A stretch of DNA of 64,000 bases, taken from NCBI GenBank assembly GCA_017617545.1, contig JAFZVZ010000016.1, positions 1 through 64,000 of the forward strand, given 5' to 3'. A program made the position numbers and the translations under genes. This stretch comes from Lachnospiraceae bacterium. GTDB taxonomy: Bacteria > Bacillota > Clostridia > Lachnospirales > Lachnospiraceae. Shown here piece by piece: positions 23,978 through 35,990 of this stretch (within the stretch, counting starts at the first letter, position 1; every line of letters begins with the position of its first letter). The notes under the pieces were generated by a model that searched no databases, was not told where the DNA came from, and saw only the letters and a program-made list of their open reading frames with translations.

Positions 23978-26075
23978 GTCGCCGCACAAACATGACGGCG
24001 CAGATTACGGAAAATGCTGCCAGCAGCCAGCGAATGTACGCTGTCTCTGAGATCGGATCCCCGGTTTTCGGCGTTTCCTCGTTCGGCGGTGCACTGTCCG
24101 GAGGTGACGGCCTCGGTCCTTCCGTAACGGTCGGGATTTTCGGTGTCGGCGTCCTGGTCGGTTTCGGGCTCTGCGTCGGTGTAGGACTCGATGTCGGCGC
24201 AGGCGTTGGTGTGCTTGTCGGAACCGGCGTCACCGTAGGCGTCGGACTGTCTGTCGGGGCAGGTGTTTCTGTCGGTATTGGAGTTTCCGTTGGTATTGGC
24301 GTCTCCGTCGGAGTTGGAGTTTCCGTTGCCGTCGGAACCGGTGTCTCTGTAGGCGTCGGTGTCTCCGTCGGCAGCGGCGTACTTGTCGGTGTTGCCGTCG
24401 GCGTTTCCGTAGGCACAGGCGTCTCTGTGGGAACCGGCGTTTCGGTCGGTGCAGGTGTCTCCGTAGGTGTCGGTGTCGGCGTATCCGACGGCACAACGAC
24501 CCTCATCAACGGTGGCGTTTCCATCGGTGTCGGCGTTTCTGTAGGTATCGGTGTTTCCGTCGGAGTCGGACTTTCCGTCGGCGTAGGCGTCGGGGTTTCC
24601 GTTGGCGTTGGCGTTTCTGTAGGCGTCGGCGTTTCTGTAGGTACCGGTGTTTCTGTCGGAGTCGGACTTTCCGTCGGCGTAGGCGTCGGTGTTTCCGTTG
24701 GTGTTGGTGTTTCTGTGGGCGTCGGCGTCTCCGTCGGCGTAGGCGTATTCGTTGGCGTAGGCGTATTTGTCGCCGTAGGCGTCGGTGTATTTGTAGGCCT
24801 CGGCGTCGGCGTGTTCGTCGGCCTCGGTGTCGGCGTGTTCGTCGGCCTCGGCGTCGGCGTGTTCGTCGGCCTCGGCGTCGGCGTGTTCGTCGGCCTCGGG
24901 GTTGGTGTATTCGTCGGCGTGGGTGTATTTGTCGGTATCGGCGTATTCGTAGGTGTCGGTGAATTGGTCGGTGTCGGCGACGGAGCAACCGCCCCGGCGT
25001 AGTTCACCCGCACCTCGGCCTCGGCTGCCTCTCCAACCTCCATCTGCGTCACGTAAAGCTTCTGGTATTCCGAGTTTGATGTGCCCATGTACATCAGCGA
25101 CAGGTCGGCTTTGTCCGAGACGCCCGTGAACACGATCTTCACGGTCTTTCCGCCCAGATTGGCAGACTCCGGCCATGTAAATGTCACCGTCTCCCCGTCG
25201 ACGACCTGAACCTTGTCCGAGGACGTCGCGCTCCCGCTGTGCGCGGAGCGGAGAATGCTGCTGCACGAGAGCGTCTGTTCGCGCCCCTGCGCGTCAACCG
25301 TGACGATCTTCTGCAGAACGGCATAGTTGCACGGTAGATCGCTGTCGTTATTTTTCATATTCACGCGCACCACAAGCCTGTACTGCGAACCGTCGCCGAT
25401 GATGCGCGGGTACGAGTACGAGAGCGTGGTCACCTTGATCCCGAACGACGGCGAATACCCGTTGTCCGCCAGCTTGAACAGCCACATCGCGGCATTGTAC
25501 ACCTTGCGCGCCGCGTCGGAATCCGCCGCCTTGACGCGCTTTTTGTACGGATCCAGGCTCTCGACCACATGGTAGTCCCGGCTCGGCTCGCAGACTTGGC
25601 GGTACGCCATCCAGAAACGGATCGCGATCTGCGTGACCGCCTGCGCGTCCGTCGCGTTGAACGAGTACTCCCCGTTGTCACCGAACACGGTGCTGTAGGG
25701 ATATCCCAGTCGGAAAATGGTTTTCAGCCCCCGCTCGGTCTTCGCGCTGTAATCGGGCGCGGACACAACCTGGTAGCTCTGGCCGAACGGGCTGCTCCGG
25801 TGCGATTCCAGGCAGTACGCGACGTATTGCTCGTTCGGTTTTCCCTTCGGATACACATAGTGCAGGTCGTTCCAGTTGTTGCTCCAGGACGAATTCGAGC
25901 TCAGCTGGACCAGAAGATATTTCGGTGTCTCGGAGGACTTCCGCGTCTGTCCGATCATCACCTCCGCCGCCGCTTCCGCCTGGCGGTATGTGCTGCCTGC
26001 CCCGCTGATCGCAAGCAGAATTAACGGCACAACAAGAAGGGCTGCCAGAGCCCGTTTTCCAAGATTCTTCTTCAT
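23964..26075 (-). CDS. Thioester (TQXA) domain adhesin with Thr/Pro stalk and sortase signal
   Basis: The 703-residue surface protein has a signal peptide (about 1-36) and a thioester domain (about 40-210). The domain has A-Y-C-L-E (thioester Cys) and A-V-T-Q-I-A (the T-Q-x-A motif whose Gln forms the bond). A second folded region runs to about 355. A stalk of some 280 residues follows, made almost only of T-P-T-x-T-P repeats. The end is E-T-P-K-T-G-D, a hydrophobic helix and RRHERN, a variant LPXTG anchor. Thioester domains of Gram-positive adhesins bond covalently to host or surface amines. The repeat DNA is prone to length change. Confidence 0.85.
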   Translation of the reverse strand: MKKNLGKRALAALLVVPLILLAISGAGSTYRQAEAAAEVMIGQTRKSSETPKYLLVQLSSNSSWSNNWNDLHYVYPKGKPNEQYVAYCLESHRSSPFGQSYQVVSAPDYSAKTERGLKTIFRLGYPYSTVFGDNGEYSFNATDAQAVTQIAIRFWMAYRQVCEPSRDYHVVESLDPYKKRVKAADSDAARKVYNAAMWLFKLADNGYSPSFGIKVTTLSYSYPRIIGDGSQYRLVVRVNMKNNDSDLPCNYAVLQKIVTVDAQGREQTLSCSSILRSAHSGSATSSDKVQVVDGETVTFTWPESANLGGKTVKIVFTGVSDKADLSLMYMGTSNSEYQKLYVTQMEVGEAAEAEVRVNYAGAVAPSPTPTNSPTPTNTPIPTNTPTPTNTPTPRPTNTPTPRPTNTPTPRPTNTPTPRPTNTPTPRPTNTPTPTATNTPTPTNTPTPTETPTPTETPTPTETPTPTPTESPTPTETPVPTETPTPTETPTPTETPTPTPTESPTPTETPIPTETPTPMETPPLMRVVVPSDTPTPTPTETPAPTETPVPTETPVPTETPTATPTSTPLPTETPTPTETPVPTATETPTPTETPIPTETPIPTETPAPTDSPTPTVTPVPTSTPTPAPTSSPTPTQSPKPTRTPTPKIPTVTEGPRPSPPDSAPPNEETPKTGDPISETAYIRWLLAAFSVICAVMFVRRHERN

Positions 26076-26128
26076 GTGATTGTTCTCCCTTTGGATTATT
26101 CAAGTTGGGTTTCGCCTACAATGAAGAA

Positions 26129-26201
26129 CCGGCCGCCCGTATTGCGAGTCATCAGATGATGCACAGAACCAGCCAGCCGCAATCCCGATAAGGGCGGCCG
26201 G
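26129..26201 (-). other. Hairpin in the leader of the thioester adhesin gene
   Basis: CCGGCCGCCC (26129-26138) pairs with GGGCGGCCGG (26192-26201), with an inner ATTGCG/CGCAAT pair. It lies 54 bp upstream of the start at 26075. It could control expression of the adhesin, but I cannot match it to a known riboswitch. Confidence 0.5.
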
Positions 26202-26394
26202 ATAAGACGCGGGCGCACATGTGTTTCCGCCTCAAACACACTGCTGCGCCGCGATAGACGATACCATAATCATAGCAGAGCGCCGTCCAAAAAAATGTGG
26301 AAAATACCCTGCCTCACAAAGCATTTTCCACAAGATTTTCCGCCTCGTTCACGCGCCTAATGGGGCGTGTGGGAAGGATTTATGTAATACTGTA

Positions 26395-26423
26395 CAAAAA
26401 GAGGGGCACCTTTTCGGCGCCCC
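26395..26423 (-). terminator. Rho-independent terminator after galE
   Basis: GGGGCACC and GGCGCCCC (26403-26423) pair with one mismatch. On the minus strand the stem is followed by TCTTTTTG. Confidence 0.75.
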
Positions 26424-26483
26424 GGGTTTTTGAGGTTACAATTGACACTGAATACGCCAATCTACTTATTCCGATCATCCCGA

Positions 26484-27500
26484 TTACTCCGTGTACCCCA
26501 TCGGGTTCATCGTCTGCCAGCGATAGCCGTCGCGGCACATGTCGTCGATATCCTTCTCCGCCTTCCAGCCGAGAAGCTGCTCCGCCTTGTCCGCGTTCGC
26601 GTAGCACTCCGTGAGGTCGCCGGGACGACGGGGTCCGATCACATACGGAATCTTGATGTTGTTCACACGCTCAAAGGCATGAACGATCTCGAGCACGCTC
26701 GTTCCCTTGCCCGTTCCGAGGTTGACGATGACCGAGCCGGGATGCTCGGCCGCGTAAGGAACCGCCGCCACATGGCCCTTCGCCAGGTCAACCACATGGA
26801 TATAGTCGCGAATGCACGTGCCGTCCGGCGTATTGTAATCATCGCCGAACACGGTCAGCAACGGTCTTCGCCCGACCGCGACCTGCGTGATAAACGGGAA
26901 AATGTTATTCGGCACGCCCTGCGGGTCCTCGCCGATCATTCCGCTCTCGTGCGCTCCGATCGGGTTGAAGTACCGAAGCAGCACCACGGACAGCTCCGGG
27001 TCCGCCTTCGCCGCATCCATCAGGATCTGCTCGATCATCCACTTCGTCCAGCCGTACGGGTTCGTGCACATTCCGCGTGGCATCGTCTCATACAGCGGCA
27101 TCGTGTCGTTGGTGCCGTACACGGTCGCGGACGAGCTGAACACAAAGCTCTTGCACCCGAACTCCTTCATCACCTCGAGAAGCGTGAGTGTCGCGTCCAG
27201 GTTGTTGCGATAGTACATCAAAGGCTTCGCGACCGACTCGCCGACCGCCTTCATGCCCGCAAAATGCACCACGGTATCGATCGTCTGCTCGGAGAACAGC
27301 TTCCGCAGCGCCTCCCCGTCGCACACATCGATCTTGTAGAACGGAACGGTCTTCCCCGTGATCCGCTCGACGCGGCGCACAGCCTCCTCCTTCGAGTTGT
27401 AAAGGTTGTCCGCGACGACAACGTCGTACCCCGCGTTCAGGAACTCCACCGCCGTGTGTGTTCCGATGTAACCGGCTCCGCCGGCCAGAAGTATTGCCAT
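26484..27500 (-). CDS. galE: UDP-glucose 4-epimerase
   Basis: The 338-residue enzyme interconverts UDP-glucose and UDP-galactose for Leloir metabolism and surface glycan precursors. It has the NAD-binding start M-A-I-L-L-A-G-G-A-G-Y-I-G-T-H-T, the S-S-A-T-V-Y active-site Ser/Thr and the Y-x-x-x-K pair (N-P-Y-G-W-T-K). Family blocks are YFNPIGAHESGMIGEDPQGV and DGTCIRDYIHVVDLAKGHV. Length is standard. It lies 97 bp behind rapZ and is closed by a terminator at 26395-26423. Confidence 0.95.
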   Translation of the reverse strand: MAILLAGGAGYIGTHTAVEFLNAGYDVVVADNLYNSKEEAVRRVERITGKTVPFYKIDVCDGEALRKLFSEQTIDTVVHFAGMKAVGESVAKPLMYYRNNLDATLTLLEVMKEFGCKSFVFSSSATVYGTNDTMPLYETMPRGMCTNPYGWTKWMIEQILMDAAKADPELSVVLLRYFNPIGAHESGMIGEDPQGVPNNIFPFITQVAVGRRPLLTVFGDDYNTPDGTCIRDYIHVVDLAKGHVAAVPYAAEHPGSVIVNLGTGKGTSVLEIVHAFERVNNIKIPYVIGPRRPGDLTECYANADKAEQLLGWKAEKDIDDMCRDGYRWQTMNPMGYTE

Positions 27501-27596
27501 ATCAATCCCCTTTCCCCTCTCCCCCCACTTGAGAGTATTTTTCGAAAAATGATGTCACTGCGCCCGGTTCTTCCCGGTTTCACAGCGTAAACCCCG

Positions 27597-28469
27597 TCAA
27601 TCCCTGTTCTTCTCGAGCTCGCGGTGGCTCACCACGACACGGTACCCCGCGTCCTTCATCCGCGCCGCCAGCGCCTCGGCAAAGCACACGGAGCGGTGCT
27701 GCCCGCCGGTGCATCCGAAGGCCACTACCAGCTCGCGCTTCCCCTCCTTGCGGTACAGCGGGATCAGGTAGTCGACGAGCGAGAGGATGCGCTCCAGCAG
27801 TTCCCGGCTCTCCGGGAAACTCATCACATAGTCGCGCACGCACGCCTCGAGGCCGGTGTGATCCTTGAGTTCCTCGATATAGTACGGGTTGGGAAGGCAG
27901 CGAACGTCGAACACGAGATCCGCGTCACCTGCGATGCCCTCTTTGAAACCGAACGAAACGCTCCGGAGCACGATTGAATCCGATTCGGGCTCCTCGGACA
28001 GGATGCTCATGATGCGCTCCCGAAGCTGCGCCGGCTTGATCGTCGAGGTGTCGATCAGGTAGTCCGAGCGGATGCGGATGCGCTTCATCCATTCGCGCTC
28101 CCGCGCGATCGCGTCCTCGATGGAGAGGTTGCTGTCCTCCATCAGCGGATGCCTGCGGCGCGTGAACTTGTATCTCTGCAGCAACACCTGCGTATCGCAG
28201 TCGAGGAACATGATGTGATACGGGTATTTTCTGCGGCTCAGCTCGTCCATCGCCTGGTCGAAATCCCCGAACGTGTCCTTGCCGCGGATGTCGACGACCG
28301 TCGCGATCTTCTTCTCTTCCTTGTTGTCCGTCATGCCGTACAGATCGGCAAAACTGACGAGAAACTTCGCCGGCAGATTGTCGACGCAGTAGTACCCCAT
28401 GTCCTCAAGCGCATTGATGGCAACCGATTTTCCGGCTCCCGACAGACCCGTGATAATAACAAGTGCCAT
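27597..28469 (-). CDS. rapZ: RNase adapter RapZ / nucleotide-binding protein YvcJ
   Basis: I start at MALVIITGLSGAGKS (28469), since GGAGG lies 5 nt upstream and the preceding in-frame residues are not family-like. The 290-residue protein has the Walker A loop G-L-S-G-A-G-K-S, the VDIRGKDTFGDF block and a C-terminal domain with FGCTGGQHRSVCFAEALA. In Proteobacteria RapZ binds small RNA and controls GlmS. The Firmicutes orthologue YvcJ hydrolyses nucleotides and normally sits with yvcK and whiA; that partner set is absent here, where it lies between the ATP synthase operon and galE. Confidence 0.92.
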   Translation of the reverse strand: MALVIITGLSGAGKSVAINALEDMGYYCVDNLPAKFLVSFADLYGMTDNKEEKKIATVVDIRGKDTFGDFDQAMDELSRRKYPYHIMFLDCDTQVLLQRYKFTRRRHPLMEDSNLSIEDAIAREREWMKRIRIRSDYLIDTSTIKPAQLRERIMSILSEEPESDSIVLRSVSFGFKEGIAGDADLVFDVRCLPNPYYIEELKDHTGLEACVRDYVMSFPESRELLERILSLVDYLIPLYRKEGKRELVVAFGCTGGQHRSVCFAEALAARMKDAGYRVVVSHRELEKNRD

Positions 28470-28512
28470 ACCGCCTCCGTTCCGCCCTCGCGGGCTGCTG
28501 GATTTTACGTAA

Positions 28513-28585
28513 AACAAAGAAAACGCCGGTCTGGGCATTGTCCGGCAAACGCTGATCATCCGCGTTTCCGGATGCCTCCGGCGTT
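28513..28585 (-). terminator. Large terminator-like hairpin after the ATP synthase operon
   Basis: AACGCCGG (28522-28529) pairs with CCGGCGTT (28578-28585), with additional inner pairing. On the minus strand it is followed by TTTTCTTTG. It would separate the atp genes from rapZ. Confidence 0.55.
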
Positions 28586-28599
28586 TCCTCAGATTTCTG

Positions 28600-29007
28600 T
28601 TATTCTTTATTGGCCAGCCGAAGCCGGATCAAAGCCTTCCGAAGCGACAGCTCCGCGCGGTCCAGGCTCATGGACGACTCGGATTTCAACCGGCGCTCGG
28701 CACGGATCTTCTCTTCCTCGGCGCGGTGGACATCGATCTCGTCCGGCCACTCGCACGCCTCCGACAGGATGATGATCTCATCCTGCAGGATCGTGGCAAA
28801 GCCGTCGAGAAGCGTTGCTTCCTGCGTCTCGCCGTCCTTCGTGATGCGAAGCACACCGGGCGCAACCACGACCGTCAACGGAACGTGGTTTTTGTACACG
28901 CCGATATCGCCTTCGGTTGTCGTAAACTCGACCAGATCGGCATTCCCCTCAAAGAACACTCTCTGCGGGGAAAATACCTTCAGCCGAATGTATCGTTCAT
29001 CAGCCAT
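28600..29007 (-). CDS. atpC: ATP synthase epsilon subunit
   Basis: The 135-residue epsilon subunit of the F1 stalk has an N-terminal beta sandwich (YIRLKVFSPQRVFFEGNADLVEF, TTEGDIGVYKNHVPLTVVV, T-L-L-D-G-F-A-T-I-L-Q-D-E-I) and a two-helix C-terminus (R-A-E-E-E-K-I-R-A-E-R ... R-K-A-L-I-R-L-R-L-A). It couples gamma to the c-ring and can inhibit ATP hydrolysis. It is the last gene of the operon, 7 bp behind atpD. Confidence 0.93.
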   Translation of the reverse strand: MADERYIRLKVFSPQRVFFEGNADLVEFTTTEGDIGVYKNHVPLTVVVAPGVLRITKDGETQEATLLDGFATILQDEIIILSEACEWPDEIDVHRAEEEKIRAERRLKSESSMSLDRAELSLRKALIRLRLANKE

Positions 29008-29014
29008 AATTCAC

Positions 29015-30430
<1,416 letters not shown>

Positions 30431-30566
30431 TTATTTCTCCTGTAACCGTTTGTGAACCGTTCCCCGCGCATTCCGCGGAAAATGATCCCGATTATAACTT
30501 ACGTATCCAGTGCGTTATTACGTCAAGCCGCTCACGCGCCTTGACGGCTACGCAAACGCTCCGACA

Positions 30567-31439
30567 CTACGTGTCGAGTGCGTTTGCTCCGGCGATGATC
30601 TCCGTGAGCTCCTGGGTGATCGAGCTCTGGCGCGCGCGGTTGTACGCGAGCTCGAGCTTTTCGATCATGTCGTTGGCGTTGTTGGTGGCGTTGTCCATGG
30701 CCTGCATACGCGCGCCGTTCTCGCTCGCGTACGCCTCCATGATGGCGCCGAAGATCTCACCGCTGACGTACTTCGGGATGATCATGCGAAGCGCTTCCTC
30801 CGGGTCGGGCTCGAAGTTCATCAGAGCTTCCGCCGCGCCCGTCTCCTCATCCTCGTCGCCGCCGATGCCGATATCCGCGGGCATCAGCTTCAACATCGTA
30901 GGAACCTGGCTCACGGTGTTGCGGAACACGGTGAACGCGATATAGATCTCGCTGACGGTCCCGTTTTCAAACGCGTCCATGACATCCGTGCTGATATCCG
31001 AGGCATCGCTGTACAGCGGGTTGTTCATCGTCTCCGAGTAGTCTCCCACGATCTCGTAGCCGCGCAGACGAAGCGCGTCGCGCCCCTTGCGTCCGACCGC
31101 GTAGATCAGCATATCCTCCTTCGGGATACCGCAGTTAAGCACCTGCTTGACGACATTGGAGTTGTAGCCGCCGGCAAGACCGCGGTTCGAGGTGATGACG
31201 ATCATCGCCTTCTTCGCGTTGCCGGTTTCCTTCGAATAATGCGCCCGGACCTCCGGCGTCGCGCGGTCGAACATCGTCACGATCGTCTGGTACAGGTGAT
31301 TGAAGTACGGCTTTGCCTCCTCCGCGCGCCCGCGGGCCTTCTGCAGCTTGACGGTGGAGACAAGCTTCATCGCCTTCGTGATCTGCCCGGTGCTTCGGAT
31401 GCTCTGCTTACGTCTTTTTATGTCTCTCATCGAGGCCAT
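30567..31439 (-). CDS. atpG: ATP synthase gamma subunit
   Basis: The 290-residue central shaft of F1 begins MASMRDIKRRKQSIRSTGQITKAMKLVSTVKLQKA, the conserved N-terminal helix. ITSNRGLAGGYNSNVVK follows in the Rossmann-like part, and the C-terminal helix is YNRARQSSITQELTEIIAGANAL. Length fits the family. The 3' end overlaps a hairpin (arms GCAAACGC near 30555 and GCGTTTGC near 30581), and a 154-bp gap with one GGAAAAT motif separates it from atpD. Confidence 0.97.
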   Translation of the reverse strand: MASMRDIKRRKQSIRSTGQITKAMKLVSTVKLQKARGRAEEAKPYFNHLYQTIVTMFDRATPEVRAHYSKETGNAKKAMIVITSNRGLAGGYNSNVVKQVLNCGIPKEDMLIYAVGRKGRDALRLRGYEIVGDYSETMNNPLYSDASDISTDVMDAFENGTVSEIYIAFTVFRNTVSQVPTMLKLMPADIGIGGDEDEETGAAEALMNFEPDPEEALRMIIPKYVSGEIFGAIMEAYASENGARMQAMDNATNNANDMIEKLELAYNRARQSSITQELTEIIAGANALDT

Positions 31440-31466
31440 ACGTCACATGCTCCTTGCTGCTGCTTG

Positions 31467-32978
<1,512 letters not shown>

Positions 32979-33052
32979 CTCAATGTACCTACCCTTCTTA
33001 GTATCTCGGAAAATGAAGCCACTTTCCGGTTGTGTTCATAATTAACCAGGCA

Positions 33053-33598
33053 TCAGATCTGGATCTGCATCAGTTCCTTCTGAAGTCCGTCGAGCTGGGT
33101 GCGCACGCTTGCGTCCAGCACGCGGTCGCCGATGCGGATCACAATGCCTCCGATCAGAGCCGCGTCGATCGCATACTCCACCTCGAGTTTGCGATACCCC
33201 GTCGTGGCGAGAAGCCGCTCCTCCACTCGGGCGCGCTGCTGCGCGGTCAGAGCAACCGGCGTCGTCACCTTTACGATTCCGATGCCCTTGTACTCCTTCG
33301 CCTCACGGATCACGTCGCGAAGCATGTCGGGCAGTTCCTTGTGCCGTCCGTTGTGCACGGCGAGCACGAGAAAACCCGTCATATCGTCGCTGACCCGGCC
33401 TCCAAAGCATTGCTCGGTAAATGCCTGTTTCTCCTCCGGAGTGATCTTCGGATGCTCATACAGCTTGAGCACATCCGGATTGTCCGCAAGCACCGTCAAC
33501 ACGGTCTGCGCCTCCGTCAGAAGCCTGTCCACGGTTCCCTCCGAAACAGCGATCTCAAACAGGGCATGTCCGTATGTGCTGCTCACTACTCCTGCCAT
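33053..33598 (-). CDS. atpH: ATP synthase delta subunit
   Basis: The 181-residue delta (OSCP) subunit links the peripheral stalk to F1. The N-terminal helical bundle starts STYGHALFEIAVSEGTVDRL. The C-terminal part has ALTAQQRARVEERLLATTG and the family signature ALIGGIVIRIGDRVLDASVRT. Its first codons overlap the end of atpF, as is common. Confidence 0.93.
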   Translation of the reverse strand: MAGVVSSTYGHALFEIAVSEGTVDRLLTEAQTVLTVLADNPDVLKLYEHPKITPEEKQAFTEQCFGGRVSDDMTGFLVLAVHNGRHKELPDMLRDVIREAKEYKGIGIVKVTTPVALTAQQRARVEERLLATTGYRKLEVEYAIDAALIGGIVIRIGDRVLDASVRTQLDGLQKELMQIQI

Positions 33599-34152
33599 GT
33601 CGAATCACCCATTTCTTTAAGTACCGAATCCAAAAGCTGTTCCTGCTTTTCGGCGGTCATGGTCTCCGAGACAAACCGTCCGGCCATCTCCGTCGCAACC
33701 GTGATCATTTCCTTCTTTACGTCGTCCCGGACTCTGCTCTTCTCGAGCTCGATCTCGCGCTGTGTGCGCTCCATGATGCGGGCAGACTCGGCGTTCGCCG
33801 CGTCGATGATCTCGCTCTCGCGGCGCTTTGCCTTGCGCTTTCCGTCACTCAGGATACGGTCAACCTCCGCGTCGGCGTCCTTCAGGCGGGCATCGTACTC
33901 CGCCTTGAACTCCATCGCTTCCCTCTTCTCCTCAGCGGCCGTGGCGAGATCGGATTCGATACGCTCCTGGCGCTTGCGGAGGAAGTCCCGCGCGGGGTTG
34001 AACACAAAATAGGACAACAAAAAGAACAGGAAGAACACGGCAAGTGCTAAGATCAGGGCGTCGAAGATGATCTGCAGGTCAAGCCCGAAGATTTTCCCCG
34101 TCATTCCCTCATCCGTGGCCAGGAAAGCCAATTGTGCCATCAAACCGTTCAC
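33586..34152 (-). CDS. atpF: ATP synthase b subunit
   Basis: The 188-residue peripheral stalk subunit has one N-terminal membrane helix (about 25-50, IIFDALILALAVFFLFFLLSYFV) followed by a long charged coiled coil (R-K-R-Q-E-R-I-E-S-D-L-A through K-K-E-M-I-T-V-A-T-E-M-A). FNPARDFLRKRQERI is the conserved transition. The roughly 20 residues before the helix are a little longer than usual. It overlaps atpH by 13 bp. Confidence 0.93.
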   Translation of the reverse strand: MNGLMAQLAFLATDEGMTGKIFGLDLQIIFDALILALAVFFLFFLLSYFVFNPARDFLRKRQERIESDLATAAEEKREAMEFKAEYDARLKDADAEVDRILSDGKRKAKRRESEIIDAANAESARIMERTQREIELEKSRVRDDVKKEMITVATEMAGRFVSETMTAEKQEQLLDSVLKEMGDSTWQE

Positions 34153-34218
34153 TGTTCCCTCCTTTTCGACAGCGCTTCCCGCGGCAGTCGAAAGTGTTCT
34201 TGCAATCCTGCGGCCGAA

Positions 34219-34476
34219 TTAAGCCCAGGGATTAACGAAGATCAACAGAATTGCAACGATGAGGGAATACAGACCTGTCGTCTCGGCGATTGCCTGTCCG
34301 AGGATCATGGTTCCCATAACGGTTCCTCTTGCTCCGGGGTTACGGCCTACTGCTGCGGCACCCTGGCCTGCTGCAATACCCTGACCAATTCCGGGGCCGA
34401 GGCCGGCGATCATTGCGATGCCTGCGCCGAGTGCGGAACAACCCTGTACGAATTCCTTGTTGAAAATACCATCCAT
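34219..34476 (-). CDS. atpE: ATP synthase c subunit, sodium-type residues
   Basis: The 85-residue proteolipid forms the ion-carrying ring. It has two membrane helices joined by the polar loop GRNPGAR. Q32 in the first helix (GPGIGQG) and E65-T66-T67 with Y70 in the second (Q-A-I-A-E-T-T-G-L-Y) coincide, even in numbering, with the Na+-binding residues of Ilyobacter tartaricus c subunit (Q32, V63, E65, S66, T67, Y70). S66 is Thr and V63 is Ile here. This predicts a sodium-driven ATP synthase. AGGAGG precedes the ATG. Confidence 0.95.
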   Translation of the reverse strand: MDGIFNKEFVQGCSALGAGIAMIAGLGPGIGQGIAAGQGAAAVGRNPGARGTVMGTMILGQAIAETTGLYSLIVAILLIFVNPWA

Positions 34477-34576
34477 TGTGAAAACCTCCTGTGTGTTTGT
34501 TTGGCCGTTTCGCGGCCGTAATGGATTGTGATAACAAAAACCGGTAAAACCGAATTAATTGGACATTGACCGGGGA

Positions 34577-35362
34577 TCAGTCCCCGTTGTATGCCTTCGA
34601 GATGAAGACCATCGTCAGCATCGTAAATACGTAAGCCTGGATCGCGCCCGAGAACAGGTCGAAGTACACATGGAACGCGCCGGGCCACAGGATCAACAAA
34701 AACTGCGGCAGCAGGTTGTACAGAAGTCCCATGATGACCGTACCGCAGAGCACGTTACCGAAGAGACGCAGCGACATCGAGATCGGTGTCGAGATCTCGC
34801 CGATGATGTTGATCGGCGTCAGCGGGATCGGGTCGAACAGTCCCGTCACGTGCTTGATCTTCTGGTACTTGAAACCGTTGTAGTGGATCAGGACGAATGT
34901 GATCATCGCAAGTCCGAACGTCACACCGTAGTCTGCGGTCGGCGGACGAAGTCCGAAGACACCCGAGATGTTCGAGATGAAGATAAACAACAGCAGCGTT
35001 CCGATGTAGTTGCGGAATTTGCCGCCGTGCTCATCGCCCATGTTCGACATCGTCGTGTTGTCGATAAATGTGACGATCGTCTCAATGATGACCATGCAGA
35101 TCCCGGGCTTTCCGTACGGATCCGATTTGCGGATCACGCGGTTGGCGAGGATCGCAAGCACGGAGATCGCAATGACCAGGATCAGCAGCGCGATGTGCGT
35201 CGATGTGATCCAGAATCGGTAGCCGAACAGCTCGAACGAGCCGAAGCCGTTGATACCGATCTTCGAACCGATGTCATTGCTCCGCGATACCGCCTCCGGC
35301 AGCTTCTGCCCCACGGGTGCCCGCATGGCCAGCGCCGAAAGCATTCCGCTTTGAAAACTCAC
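34577..35362 (-). CDS. atpB: ATP synthase a subunit
   Basis: The 261-residue membrane stator subunit provides the ion half-channels next to the c-ring. Several hydrophobic helices are visible, with the family signature S-L-R-L-F-G-N-V-L-C-G, which holds the essential Arg, and near the end FSGAIQAYVFTMLTMVFIS with the conserved Gln-Ala-Tyr-Val. The N-terminal section (residues about 25-50) is typical of Clostridia. It lies between atpI and atpE. Confidence 0.96.
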   Translation of the reverse strand: MSFQSGMLSALAMRAPVGQKLPEAVSRSNDIGSKIGINGFGSFELFGYRFWITSTHIALLILVIAISVLAILANRVIRKSDPYGKPGICMVIIETIVTFIDNTTMSNMGDEHGGKFRNYIGTLLLFIFISNISGVFGLRPPTADYGVTFGLAMITFVLIHYNGFKYQKIKHVTGLFDPIPLTPINIIGEISTPISMSLRLFGNVLCGTVIMGLLYNLLPQFLLILWPGAFHVYFDLFSGAIQAYVFTMLTMVFISKAYNGD

Positions 35363-35410
35363 TCTATCACCTTCCTTTGCGGATCACGGAGTGCCCGTGC
35401 CGCGGCAACA

Positions 35411-35989
35411 TTATCCGCGAAGTCCCATTTTCCGGCGAAGCTTCGCGGTGAACGGCTGCAGGTACGCAGCCGGTTTGATCATAATTATGCTGAGGATGCA
35501 GCCGATGCCCGCCGTGCGGCCCAGCCCAACCATGACGGCGACTGCCGACAGCAGAACGACCGCGTACCGAATGGCCGAACGGCCTCTCGCGTATCGCTCC
35601 GCACGCTGCGGATCCATCGTCAGCGCCCAGCCGATGGAACGGTACATGTGCACCAGCAGGTAGACGGCGACTACGGCTCCGACCGCGACGCCCGCGGCGT
35701 ACCGCCACACGGGACGCGCCCAGATCATGCCGATCAGGAGCAGTGCACACAGCGCGACGCATCCGACTTTCAGGTCGGTATGCACGGCCTCCGCCTCGCG
35801 GAGCTCCTCGTACGCGCGCTCGCTGTTCTCCTCGATGGGGTCAACCACGCGGTTCTCTTCTTCCGCCTCCGCCTCTTCCTCGGACAGTTCCCGGTCGATA
35901 TCCTCCGGACTGCGGAGCTCCGTGCTCCCGCTGTAGGACATCTCGCGCATCACATCCCTAAGGCGCGGCTGTTTTCTTCGTCCAAACAT
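35411..35989 (-). CDS. atpI: AtpI-like membrane protein of the ATP synthase operon
   Basis: I start at MFGRRKQPRLRDVM (35989), just behind the atpZ stop with AAAGG between them. The longer frame to 36127 would overlap atpZ entirely. The 192-residue protein has a charged cytoplasmic N-terminus rich in Glu (about 25-65), then four hydrophobic segments (V-G-C-V-A-L-C-A-L-L-L-I-G-M-I; YAAGVAVGAVVAVYLLVHM; I-R-Y-A-V-V-L-L-S-A-V-A-V-M; G-C-I-L-S-I-I-M-I-K-P-A-A-Y-L). AtpI proteins assist c-ring assembly. Assignment rests on topology and position; the long acidic N-terminus is unusual. Confidence 0.7.
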   Translation of the reverse strand: MFGRRKQPRLRDVMREMSYSGSTELRSPEDIDRELSEEEAEAEEENRVVDPIEENSERAYEELREAEAVHTDLKVGCVALCALLLIGMIWARPVWRYAAGVAVGAVVAVYLLVHMYRSIGWALTMDPQRAERYARGRSAIRYAVVLLSAVAVMVGLGRTAGIGCILSIIMIKPAAYLQPFTAKLRRKMGLRG

Positions 35990-35990
35990 G

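Noticed and set aside
23992..25002. Second plus-strand Val-Gly repeat ORF
   Set aside because: Antisense shadow of the Thr/Pro stalk of the thioester adhesin.
24100..25010. Regular short repeats that could suggest a CRISPR array
   Set aside because: The repeats are 6-18 bp, in codon phase, without unique spacers, and encode T-P-T-x units of a surface protein.
26076..26280. Leader of the thioester adhesin as a c-di-GMP riboswitch
   Set aside because: A strong hairpin exists, but I could not place the conserved GEMM bases; it is reported only as a hairpin.
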